Shown here one piece after another: positions 37,912 through 45,253 of a stretch of DNA of 64,000 bases. How positions within the stretch are numbered: the stretch's first letter is position 1; each line of letters begins with the position of its first letter. The notes beneath the pieces were generated by a model that did no database searches, had not been told where the DNA came from, and saw nothing but the letters and a program-made list of their open reading frames with translations. The position numbers and the translations under genes were made by a program. The DNA is from Prochlorothrix hollandica PCC 9006 = CALU 1027 (lineage in GTDB: Bacteria; Cyanobacteriota; Cyanobacteriia; Prochlorotrichales; Prochlorotrichaceae): assembly GCF_000332315.1 (NCBI RefSeq), contig NZ_KB235933.1, positions 586,856 through 650,855 of the forward strand. The letters run 5' to 3'.

Positions 37912-38544
37912 ATGGATACCCTAACCCTTGCTGCTTCCCCCCAGGCTGTGGCCTTGCCCCCGGAACCGGTGTGGCGGCTGACCTTGGATCAGTACCAGGC
38001 CATGGTGCGATCGCAGATCCTCACGGAAGCAGATGCCTTGGAGTTTCTGGATGGTTTTCTGATCCCCAAAATGATTAAAAATCCCCCCCACCGCCTGTCC
38101 ACTGGCTTATTGCAAGATGTTCTGCTGGCTTGGCTCCCCCCCGGTTTTCACCTCAATGTTCAGGAACCCATGACCCTGGTCACCAGTGAACCGGAACCGG
38201 ATCTCGCGGTGGTGCGGGGTCAACGGCGGGACTACCGCGATCGCCATCCGGGGGGGGCGGAGGTGCTGTTGGTGGTGGAGGTGGCCGATGCGACCTTGGC
38301 CCGCGATCGGGGGCTGAAACAACGGCTCTATAGCGCTGCGGCCATTCCCCATTACTGGATTTTGAATTTGGTCGATCGTCAATTGGAATGCTACAGCAAT
38401 CCCCAATCGCAGGCAGCGGGGTCTAGTTATGGGGATTATGCCCTGGTGGGGGAGGGGGAGGCCATCATCTTTCCCTGGGAACCAGAGGGGCAGGGGGGAG
38501 AGGCGACCGATCGGACCCGGCCCGTGGTGGGGGATCTGCTGTAG
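37912..38544 (+). CDS. Uma2 family PD-(D/E)XK endonuclease, copy 2
   Basis: 210 residues, identical to copy 1 over about the first 58 except single changes, then clearly different between residues 59 and 97 (LSTGLLQDVLLAWLPPGFHL versus ISTQLLRQVLEAWIPEGYYV), then nearly identical again from YRDRHPGGAEVLL. The upstream 37 bp (CTGTTGCTGTTTCTGAGGAG and on) also matches. Catalytic residues are kept. The patchwork points to recombination with a third paralogue. Confidence 0.88.
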   Translation: MDTLTLAASPQAVALPPEPVWRLTLDQYQAMVRSQILTEADALEFLDGFLIPKMIKNPPHRLSTGLLQDVLLAWLPPGFHLNVQEPMTLVTSEPEPDLAVVRGQRRDYRDRHPGGAEVLLVVEVADATLARDRGLKQRLYSAAAIPHYWILNLVDRQLECYSNPQSQAAGSSYGDYALVGEGEAIIFPWEPEGQGGEATDRTRPVVGDLL

Positions 38545-38551
38545 GCGGTGG

Positions 38552-40000
38552 TTAGGGTAACTGGTTTTTGGCCAGTTGGCCTAGGGTGGCCATGGCTTGG
38601 TCTAAGGCCGGTGACCAGGGCAGAGCGGTGTTGAGGCGGAAACAGTTTTGGTAATAGCGACCCGACGGGGAAAAGATAATCCCCGGTGCAATGCTGATGT
38701 TGTGGCTGAGGGCCGCATGGTAGAGGGCAAGGGCATCAAAACCGGCGGGCATTTCCAACCACAACACATGGCCCCCCTGGGGACGGGTCACACAGGTTTC
38801 AGGGGGGAAATAATCACACACCGCTTGGATCATGCGGTTCATTTGTTGGTGATAGGCTTGGCGCAGGTGGCGCAGGTGGCGATCGCAGCCCCCATGGGCC
38901 AAAAACGCCGCCACCGTCAACTGATTGGGGGTTGCGGTGCATTGATTGACAATGGACTTCATTTGGGACACCCGGCGGTGATAGCGACCCCCCGCACACC
39001 ACCCCACCCGCAGACCAGGGGACAGAATCTTGCTGACGGAGGAACAGTACAGCACCCGCTGTTCCGTATCAAAGGCTTTGATGGCCTTGGGCCGAGTGCC
39101 CCCAAAATACAACTCTCCATACACGTCATCTTCAATCAGGGGAATATCGTAGTAGTTGAGCAAGGCAACCAGGCTTTTTTTCTTAACATCATCCATGCAA
39201 CTGCCCAAGGGATTGCTGAAGTTAGACACCACTAAACAGGCTTGTACCTGCTTTTGTTGTAGGGCCGTCTCCAAATGCTCCAGGCTTAAGCCAGTGCGGG
39301 GATGGGTGGGCAGGGCCAGGGCTTTCAGTTGCAACGCCTTCATGGCCTCTAGCATGGCGAAATAGGTGGGGGATTCAATGGCGATGGTGTCCCCCGGTTG
39401 GGTCAGGGCTTGGAGGGCGAAATAAATGGCCTCGTTGGTCCCATTGGTGATCACCAGTTGCTCTGGGGACAGGGAACAGCCCGCATCCAACATCCGCTTG
39501 GCCAGTTCAGCCTGGAGAACGTCGCACCCCAGGGGGGATCCGTAACCATGGCTGAGGGTGGGATTGTCCCGTAGAACTTTGCCCGTGAGGCGGTTGAGCT
39601 TTGCTAAGGGCATGAGATCCAGGGCTGGGATGGCGGCTCCCAGTTGGATTAACTGGCGATCGCGCATGGCATTCATGACCTGGAAGGCCAGGGAAATATC
39701 AATGGCACAGGCGTGGCGGGGGGGCTGGGTGACGGTGGGTTCTTGGGGCAGGCTGAGGGCGGTGGCTTTGACGTAATAGCCCGATTGGGGACGGGCCAGG
39801 ATCAGTCCCCGATCTTCCAGGAGGCGATAGGCTTCGAGGACGGTGGAGGTGCTGATGGACAGTTGTTCCCGCAGTTTGCGGACGGAGGGGAGGCGATCGC
39901 CCGGTTGGAGGGTGCGATCGTGGATCAGAGCCTGCAAGCGTTCCGCCACTTGTTCATAGAGCACTTGTTGGGGATGGAGGGCAATGGGGGTGAGGTTCAT
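38552..40000 (-). CDS. MocR-type regulator: GntR winged helix fused to PLP aminotransferase
   Basis: 482 residues from the ATG at 40000; the open frame extends to 40162 without family similarity. The N-terminal 75 residues (LYEQVAERLQALIHDRTLQP, GDRLPSVRKLREQLSISTST) are a GntR-family winged helix. The rest is a fold-type I aminotransferase: GYGSPLGCDVLQAEL, VITNGTNEAIYFALQAL, SNFSNPLGSCM, the PLP lysine in SSVSKILSPGLRVGW, and RLNTALPW at the end. It is probably a transcription factor that senses PLP or an amino acid. It is divergent from the gene at 40195, a likely site of its operator. Confidence 0.9.
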   Translation of the reverse strand: MNLTPIALHPQQVLYEQVAERLQALIHDRTLQPGDRLPSVRKLREQLSISTSTVLEAYRLLEDRGLILARPQSGYYVKATALSLPQEPTVTQPPRHACAIDISLAFQVMNAMRDRQLIQLGAAIPALDLMPLAKLNRLTGKVLRDNPTLSHGYGSPLGCDVLQAELAKRMLDAGCSLSPEQLVITNGTNEAIYFALQALTQPGDTIAIESPTYFAMLEAMKALQLKALALPTHPRTGLSLEHLETALQQKQVQACLVVSNFSNPLGSCMDDVKKKSLVALLNYYDIPLIEDDVYGELYFGGTRPKAIKAFDTEQRVLYCSSVSKILSPGLRVGWCAGGRYHRRVSQMKSIVNQCTATPNQLTVAAFLAHGGCDRHLRHLRQAYHQQMNRMIQAVCDYFPPETCVTRPQGGHVLWLEMPAGFDALALYHAALSHNISIAPGIIFSPSGRYYQNCFRLNTALPWSPALDQAMATLGQLAKNQLP

Positions 40001-40194
40001 GGGACTGGGCCAGGGTGAGGGGGAGGTGAGGGGTACAGTTGGGGGGATTCGTGACCCGTACAGTGAGTAAAACCAAAACTGTACCCGTAACAATTTAACG
40101 CAATTGCCTCTGTTGCGATCGAGGTTCAGGGGGCACACTAAACCTAGGCCGAATCGATTCACCTGTGCATTCCGCCGTTGCTGAGGACAGCCCC

Positions 40195-40488
40195 ATGAAA
40201 AATCCCCACCTTTATGCCCACCTAGAACAACTGCCCCTAGAGTGGGTCACTGCTCAGTTTCCCCAACCCTTCACATTGGGATCAACGCTGGGGCAACGCC
40301 TCAGCCAGTGGGTCCAAACCCTGTGGCTGTGGAGCACGGGGTCCAGGGAACCGCGCATTGTGGAGAAGTACACGCCTGAGGGTCAGTGTTTTTATGAGGT
40401 GTATGACCCCGTCAGCGATCGCCGTCAGTCTTTTGCCACGGCTCAAGCGGTGCGCCAGTGGCTAGAGCAGCGCTATTACCAGGGGTAG
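40195..40488 (+). CDS. Small conserved-looking protein (97 aa)
   Basis: The start is the ATG at 40195 with GAGGACAGC upstream; the frame could extend to a GTG at 40165. It is Trp- and Gln-rich (LSQWVQTLWLWSTGSREPRI, VEKYTPEGQCFYEVYDPVSD, RQWLEQRYYQG), predicted soluble alpha/beta. It reads like a cyanobacterial hypothetical family of about 100 residues, but I cannot name it. Divergent from the MocR gene. Confidence 0.6.
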   Translation: MKNPHLYAHLEQLPLEWVTAQFPQPFTLGSTLGQRLSQWVQTLWLWSTGSREPRIVEKYTPEGQCFYEVYDPVSDRRQSFATAQAVRQWLEQRYYQG

Positions 40489-40674
40489 TGATGGGTAATT
40501 TGGGATAACCCTGAGGGGGGATAACCACTGAAGTGGTTATTACGAACCTTCGGGGGAAGGGGTTGTTACGAACTTTTGGTTTGTTAGGAAGGACTAAAGT
40601 CCTTCCTGATCCCGTTTTGTTACCCTGATGGTTGGGCAGCTTAACCTAGCTTACTGGCTACCAATCACAGCCCA
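40489..40674. repeat. Cluster of short perfect hairpins
   Basis: Between converging genes lie AACCACTGAAGTGGTT, CCTTCGGGGGAAGG and AGGAAGGACTAAAGTCCTTCCT, plus two TTACGAAC motifs. They are typical dispersed palindromes of cyanobacterial intergenic DNA and may also terminate transcription from either side. Confidence 0.6.
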
Positions 40675-42123
40675 TTACAGTTGGATCATGTCGGGATATT
40701 CCGTTAGTAACTCGTCCCCGGTCAAATTATCCCCTTCGGCTTGGGGAGTCCATAACAACTCAAAAATAGCCAAATAGGCTTCGGTTACGGCGGCTAGGCG
40801 CTCTAATGCTTGCCCTAGGGAGTCAGAATCATAGAGCTTCGTGAGTAGGGGTTTATCGTCTTCTGTGCCCACCAACAGCGTCACCACGATATATTCTGCG
40901 ATATCGCCGGTGAACTCATCGGCCAGGGGGGCGATCGCTGCGCGGTTTTGAACTCGGCCCTTGACATTGGTTAGGGTTTCAGCACTGAATTTACGACGTT
41001 CTTGCACGGATAACTCTTGATAGCGCTGGCTAGCCCCTTCGCGGTTGGGGAAGCTCTCCGAGATAACCTTGACATGGCTCCAATACTCCGGTAGGCGCAG
41101 CAGGAGTAATGCAATATTTTGCAGTTCCTCCACTAAGCCCTCGGTGCTGCTAGTATCCGCTTCTGTGGCTAAATCTGCGAGATTCTGCTGTAACTGGGGC
41201 GCATTGGCCAATAGTGCCACCTGGAGCAGGGTAATAGTGACCCGATCGTTGTCCAGTTCCCGGACACCGGTTTTCATCCCCTGAGCTAAGCCAGAGTTAC
41301 TGCGGTTTCCTTGGCTCGATCGCTGGGCGTAAACAAACGCCACGATTAGGATGCCTAGCATAAAGGCAACTAGACCCAAGACAGCCCAGGGAAACCCCCG
41401 ATTGCTGCCCACGGTGGCACTGGCGGGGTAAGCATTGGGGGACAGCAGCACGCCACTGGTTCCGGAACGACCGGCAGGGATGGGCACTGGAATGGGCACC
41501 GGCACAATAGCGGGACGGGGGGGGCTGGTTATCGTGCCGCTGGTGGGTCGGGGGGTGGCCGTCGGGCTAGGACGGGGAGTGCTGGTTATCGTGCCGCTGG
41601 TGGGTCGGGGGGTGGCCGTTGCAACGGGTCGGGGGGTACTGGGACGGGGAATGCTGGGGGCGGGAGTGCTGGCACTGGAGCCACTGGAGCCACTGGAGCC
41701 ACTGGAGCCACCGGAGCGCTGGGTCGAGTTAGAACTTCCAGAACTTCCAGAACTTCCAGAACCGGAACTGCCCGAACCGGAGCCACTGCGCCCAAAGGAT
41801 CCCCCCGACGATCGGCCTCCGGATTTTTTGCCCCAGGCGGGAGCCAGCCAACGGGACTGGAAGTCTGCGGTGATGGCCCGATCGTCGGGGGAGAAATCCC
41901 CCTTAGCCTCGGTAACCAGGGGTCGGTTGTTCTGGCGATCGCCCGCTGCCCTGAGCCGCTCCAGCAGGGGAGCCGGGGACAGCATCCACACGCTCCCCAG
42001 GGTCATCAGGGCCAGTAACCCCGTCAGTCTACGGGATCGCCGCCGCCCAGGGTTCAGGACACCCGACCCAGGGGCAGCAGGGGAGGGGAATTGCGGGGGG
42101 ACAGGGGAGGGAGGTTGCTTCAC
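40675..42123 (-). CDS. DUF1517 membrane protein with Ser/Gly and Pro-rich linkers
   Basis: 482 residues. A first membrane segment (about 32-50, RLTGLLALMTLGSVWMLSPA) is followed by GKKSGGRSSGGSFGRSG, the start of DUF1517 proteins, then a long low-complexity region of GSGSSG units and TPRP/TATPRPTSGTIT repeats. A second helix lies near 250 (PWAVLGLVAFMLGILIVAFV). The C-terminal ~210 residues are the conserved soluble DUF1517 domain (VTITLLQVALLANAPQLQQN to LFELLW). The function in cyanobacteria is unknown; plastid relatives are thylakoid or envelope proteins. The linker length is unusual and driven by repeats. Confidence 0.85.
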   Translation of the reverse strand: MKQPPSPVPPQFPSPAAPGSGVLNPGRRRSRRLTGLLALMTLGSVWMLSPAPLLERLRAAGDRQNNRPLVTEAKGDFSPDDRAITADFQSRWLAPAWGKKSGGRSSGGSFGRSGSGSGSSGSGSSGSSGSSNSTQRSGGSSGSSGSSGSSASTPAPSIPRPSTPRPVATATPRPTSGTITSTPRPSPTATPRPTSGTITSPPRPAIVPVPIPVPIPAGRSGTSGVLLSPNAYPASATVGSNRGFPWAVLGLVAFMLGILIVAFVYAQRSSQGNRSNSGLAQGMKTGVRELDNDRVTITLLQVALLANAPQLQQNLADLATEADTSSTEGLVEELQNIALLLLRLPEYWSHVKVISESFPNREGASQRYQELSVQERRKFSAETLTNVKGRVQNRAAIAPLADEFTGDIAEYIVVTLLVGTEDDKPLLTKLYDSDSLGQALERLAAVTEAYLAIFELLWTPQAEGDNLTGDELLTEYPDMIQL

Positions 42124-42302
42124 GGGAAAGCCTGATTCTCACGAAACTTAAAACAAAACTTAAAACGAAACTTAAGGGGGTCTAGCACCATGTGGCCCCT
42201 TACTCGATCTTGACCCCTACTATAGCCGACGGTCCGCAGACCGTACCCGTCTCCCCTATATTTCTCCAACTGATTATGTCTCTAACGGTTCCAGCCTCAT
42301 GG

Positions 42303-43226
42303 TTATTGCAATGGCTCCGGGGGCGCACAGACCCACTCTTGCCAGTGGCTCGATCGGGGATGCTCGAACCCCAAACGATGGGCGTGGAGCCAGTAGCCAC
42401 CGTCCCCCGGCACCGGCATCCGTTCCCCCGGCAGCACCGTCACCGGCACTCCCCCCACCCCATAGAGGGGATCGCCGAGGAGGGGGTATCCCAGGCTGGC
42501 TAAATGGATGCGGATTTGGTGGGGACGGCCCGTGTGGATCTGGACTTCCACTAAGGTTCGATCGCCCTGCCGCCGCAGCACCCAGCCGTCACTGTGGGCA
42601 GGGCGACCCTGGGGACTGGCACTGTGGACGGTTCCTAAACTGGGGTGGGGCACGGGTCCGATGGGCTGGGTACAGGTGAAGCGATCGGGCAAAATTTGCA
42701 CCGACCCTGGGCCAGCCACCACTAAAGCCCGGTAAATTTTAGTGATGCGGTGTTGTCGCAGGGCTTCGCTAAAGTGGGATCGGGCGAGGGGCGATCGGGC
42801 TAGCACCATCAAGCCTGAGGTACCCCGACCCAATCGATGAATAGGAACCGGAGTATCCTGGGGATAGAGCCGCCGTAACTGGTGCAAAAGCGTATGATCT
42901 AAAAACGGCCCACCGGGTAACACCGGCAACCCCGAAGGCTTGGCCACAATCCAAAAATCTGGATCCTGGTGCACAATCTCAACGTCTAAGGGAACCTCTG
43001 GCTCAAGCCAGGGGGGGCGATGATAGGTCAGGGTTTGCCCCGATCGCAGGGGAGTTTCAGGGGAACTGGGGCAGTGATCCAGGTGGATTTGGCCGCTGAC
43101 AATGCGATCGTGCCACTGTTCCGGGGTGGAGTGGTGGTAGTGGTGACAGTAGTAGTTCCATAGGGTCATACCAGCGGCGGCGGGTTTCACCTGTTCTTGG
43201 TAAGTCCAGCCTTGATTAAGGGCCAT
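42303..43226 (-). CDS. RluA-family RNA pseudouridine synthase
   Basis: 307 residues. The catalytic motif HRLGRGTSGLMVLARS is present near 135; it normally carries the nucleophilic Asp as HRLDxxTSG, and here position 4 is Gly. Other motifs fit: VHQDPDFWIVAKPSGLPVLP, IYRALVVAG, and GRPHQIRIHLASLGYPLLGD at the end. An S4-like N-terminal part is seen at RIVSGQIHLD. Loss of the Asp would abolish isomerisation, so the enzyme may be inactive or use another residue. The gene is isolated, downstream of MITE 1. Confidence 0.85.
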   Translation of the reverse strand: MALNQGWTYQEQVKPAAAGMTLWNYYCHHYHHSTPEQWHDRIVSGQIHLDHCPSSPETPLRSGQTLTYHRPPWLEPEVPLDVEIVHQDPDFWIVAKPSGLPVLPGGPFLDHTLLHQLRRLYPQDTPVPIHRLGRGTSGLMVLARSPLARSHFSEALRQHRITKIYRALVVAGPGSVQILPDRFTCTQPIGPVPHPSLGTVHSASPQGRPAHSDGWVLRRQGDRTLVEVQIHTGRPHQIRIHLASLGYPLLGDPLYGVGGVPVTVLPGERMPVPGDGGYWLHAHRLGFEHPRSSHWQEWVCAPPEPLQ

Positions 43227-43261
43227 AGTGCCATGGATCCAGTGAGTAGAGACATGATAGA

Positions 43262-43335
43262 GGGCACCTCAAAAAATCCAAATTCTCGCCCCTGTACCAA
43301 GGCAAGAATAGGGGGTGTGGCGGGCGGCGTTACCT
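43262..43335. mobile_element. MITE family 1, truncated copy
   Basis: The left end GGGCACCTCAAAAAATCCAA and the internal CAAGAATAGGGGGTGTGGCG match the copies at 35802 and 58383. The right inverted end is missing, the sequence diverging after about 43335. Confidence 0.75.
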
Positions 43336-43395
43336 GCTGCGGGCTTCCTCGTTTGAGCTGGTTGAGCAATAATCAATATTGGCCTGTCGGTAGTC

Positions 43396-44346
43396 CTAGC
43401 GAGGTACGGGCACTTGGCTCAACAGACCCCGGATAATGCTATCCACCGTAATGCCATCCAATTGGGCTTCGGGGCGCAAAATCAAGCGATGGCGCAGCAG
43501 CGGCAGGGCCACTGTTTTGAGGTCGTCAGGGGTCAGGAAGCTACGATCGGCCAGCCAAGCCGTCGCCTTGGCCGCTGTTAACCAGGCCACCGTCGATCGC
43601 GGCGAAGCCCCCAACAGCAGATCCCCATGGTGGCGGGTTCGTTCCACCAACTCCAGCAGGTAATCCAGCAACGTGTCCTGGACTTCCAACTGCTGCACCT
43701 GTTGTCGTGCCGCCAGAATATGCTGCACCGTGGCCACCGTCTTCAGTCGTTCCAAGTCCATGCGCCGCCCCTGAAATCCCCCCTGATTATTGAGGAGCAT
43801 TTGCTTTTCCGCCGCTTTATCGGGGTAGTCGATGCTGAGTTTGAATAAAAAGCGATCGAGTTGGGCTTCCGGCAAGGGATAGGTTCCCTCAAACTCCAGG
43901 GGGTTTTGGGTGGCAATGACCCAGAACAGGGGCGACAGGGTCCAACTGGTGCCATCCAGGGTCACCTGCTGTTCCTGCATTGCCTCCAGCAGGGCGGATT
44001 GGGTTTTGGGGGGCGTGCGGTTGATTTCATCGGCCAACAGGATTTCGGTGAAAACCGGCCCTTTTTTGAGGCTAAAGTCCTTGGTGTTGAGATCAAAAAT
44101 ATTGGTGCCCAAAATATCCGAGGGCAACACATCGGGAGTCAGTTGCACTCGGCGAAAGTCTGCCTGCACAAGCTGGGCCAGGAGCTTGACTAACAGGGTT
44201 TTGCCGGTGCCCGGAACCCCCTCCACAATGACATGGCCTCCAGCCAGCAGGGCAATCAGCAGTTGGTTCACCACCGCTCCTTGACCGACTAAGAGGCGAT
44301 CGAGGGCAGTGCGAAGACGATGAAAGACAGCGTTAAGTTCAGCCAT
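43396..44346 (-). CDS. MoxR-family AAA ATPase
   Basis: 316 residues. Walker A GVPGTGKTLLVK (~43), Walker B ILLADEINRTPPKTQSALLE (~107, with the MoxR-typical NRTPPKTQ), sensor VIATQNPLEFEGTYPLPEAQ and arginine-finger segment LDRFLFKLSIDYP are all present. MoxR proteins act as chaperones that activate partner proteins with a VWA or DUF58 domain; none is adjacent in the window. It is monocistronic, with MITE 1 close after the stop. Confidence 0.92.
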   Translation of the reverse strand: MAELNAVFHRLRTALDRLLVGQGAVVNQLLIALLAGGHVIVEGVPGTGKTLLVKLLAQLVQADFRRVQLTPDVLPSDILGTNIFDLNTKDFSLKKGPVFTEILLADEINRTPPKTQSALLEAMQEQQVTLDGTSWTLSPLFWVIATQNPLEFEGTYPLPEAQLDRFLFKLSIDYPDKAAEKQMLLNNQGGFQGRRMDLERLKTVATVQHILAARQQVQQLEVQDTLLDYLLELVERTRHHGDLLLGASPRSTVAWLTAAKATAWLADRSFLTPDDLKTVALPLLRHRLILRPEAQLDGITVDSIIRGLLSQVPVPR

Positions 44347-44478
44347 AGGGGGCAGGGGAAATAGGGGTAGTTGAGGAACCGATCGCTAGGCCATTATCCC
44401 CTGAGGACGCGATCTCGCCCACTGCCCCAGTAGACTGGGGCTTAAATATCACTATCATCTGACAACCCCTGAAGCCCC

Positions 44479-44581
44479 TACAGCAGTCCTAAATGGGTCG
44501 TGTGGTGTGCCCCCGCCGGGGGCACACCACACCAAGGGTTTCAGCCGTCGAGATCCTTACAACTGATTTAGGGTTGCTGTA
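44479..44581. mobile_element. MITE family 2 (TACAGCA ends), copy 1
   Basis: 103 bp with ends TACAGCAGTCCTAAA and TTTAGGGTTGCTGTA; the centre is a long palindrome GTGTGGTGTGCCCCC/GGGGGCACACCACAC. Copies occur at 58072 (inverted) and 60400. TA at both ends resembles IS630/Tc1-derived MITEs. Confidence 0.8.
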
Positions 44582-44616
44582 TGCCGATGCTCTGGAATTT
44601 TGACTAGTAGTGACTC

Positions 44617-44758
44617 GTAGGTTGGGTTGAGCTGCCCAACACCCCAGGCACACCGCCCCGACCTACCGGGCGAAACCCAACGGGGGATTAGGGCGATCGC
44701 CCCCACCGCTGCGTATTGCCAGGTCTCTTGTTGGGTTTCGTTCCTCTACCCAACCTAC
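44617..44758 (+). repeat. GTAGGTTGGGTT-family repeat, full copy (142 bp)
   Basis: The ends GTAGGTTGGGTTGAG and CTACCCAACCTAC are inverted repeats, with two inner AAACCCAAC/GTTGGGTTT pairs and a HIP1 site. Full relatives lie at 49829 and 54082 (inverted), and degenerate ones at 30418 and 60208. Confidence 0.85.
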
Positions 44759-44779
44759 GGGATGAAAAACCTCGCAATC

Positions 44780-44854
44780 GTAGGTTGGGTTGAGCCTTGC
44801 CAAACCCAACACAACCCTTGTGGCTGTTGGGTTTCGTTGCTTTATTCAACCTAC
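44780..44854 (+). repeat. Short GTAGGTTGGGTT-family element (75 bp)
   Basis: It keeps the outer ends GTAGGTTGGGTTGAG and TTCAACCTAC and the inner AAACCCAAC/GTTGGGTTTCG pair but lacks the centre of the 142-bp form, so it is an internal deletion derivative. Confidence 0.75.
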
Positions 44855-44969
44855 AGGGACGACATCGACCAAAACCCGGTAGGGACTGGGTTTCCCCGCC
44901 CAAAGCAACCTCTGGTGTCAGTCAACCAGGATCCCCGGTTTTTGATTAAATAACGGCCAAGCCCTCAAA

Positions 44970-45149
44970 ATCTTAGCTTAAATCTCAGCTTAAGTCTCAA
45001 CTTAAGTCTTAGCTTAAGTTTTAGCTTAAGTTTTAGCTTAAGTTTTAGCTTAAGTTTTAGCTTAAGTTTTAGCTTAAGTTTTAGCTTAAGTTTTAGCTTA
45101 AATCTTAGCTTAAGTCTCAGCTTTAAGTCTCAGCTTAAATCTCAACTGA
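44970..45149. repeat. 12-bp tandem repeat array, about 15 units
   Basis: Unit AGCTTAAGTTTT with variants (TTAGCTTAAATC, CTCAGCTTAAGT). The CTTAAG palindrome recurs every 12 bp, about one helical turn, over 180 bp. Edge units are more diverged than central ones. Purely non-coding. Confidence 0.9.
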
Positions 45150-45206
45150 GAAACCGTGGATCTCTGCCCTTGGCAACAATCCCAAAACCTAAAAATTTAA
45201 GCCCAA

Positions 45207-45241
45207 AAACCGGGAATATCTGTTCAGATACCCGGTTATTA
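45207..45241 (-). terminator. Hairpin terminator of the 1418-aa gene
   Basis: On the minus strand AACCGGGTATCTG pairs with CAGATATTCCCGGTT (one bulged base) and is followed by TTTGGGC. It lies about 13 bp after the stop at 45254. Confidence 0.6.
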
Positions 45242-45253
45242 GGATCTTAATCA

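Larger units (their letters stand above)
44347..45253. other. Repeat-filled 0.9-kb intergenic region
   Basis: No gene. From left to right: a TACAGCAG element (44479-44581), a GTAGGTTGGGTT repeat (44617-44758), a shorter relative (44780-44854), a 12-bp tandem array (44970-45149) and a terminator of the large minus-strand gene (45207-45241). Confidence 0.7.

Noticed and set aside
41435-42151. 238-codon plus-strand frame rich in EPLEPLEP
   Set aside because: It is the reverse strand of the Ser/Gly/Pro repeats of the DUF1517 gene, whose domain structure is clear.
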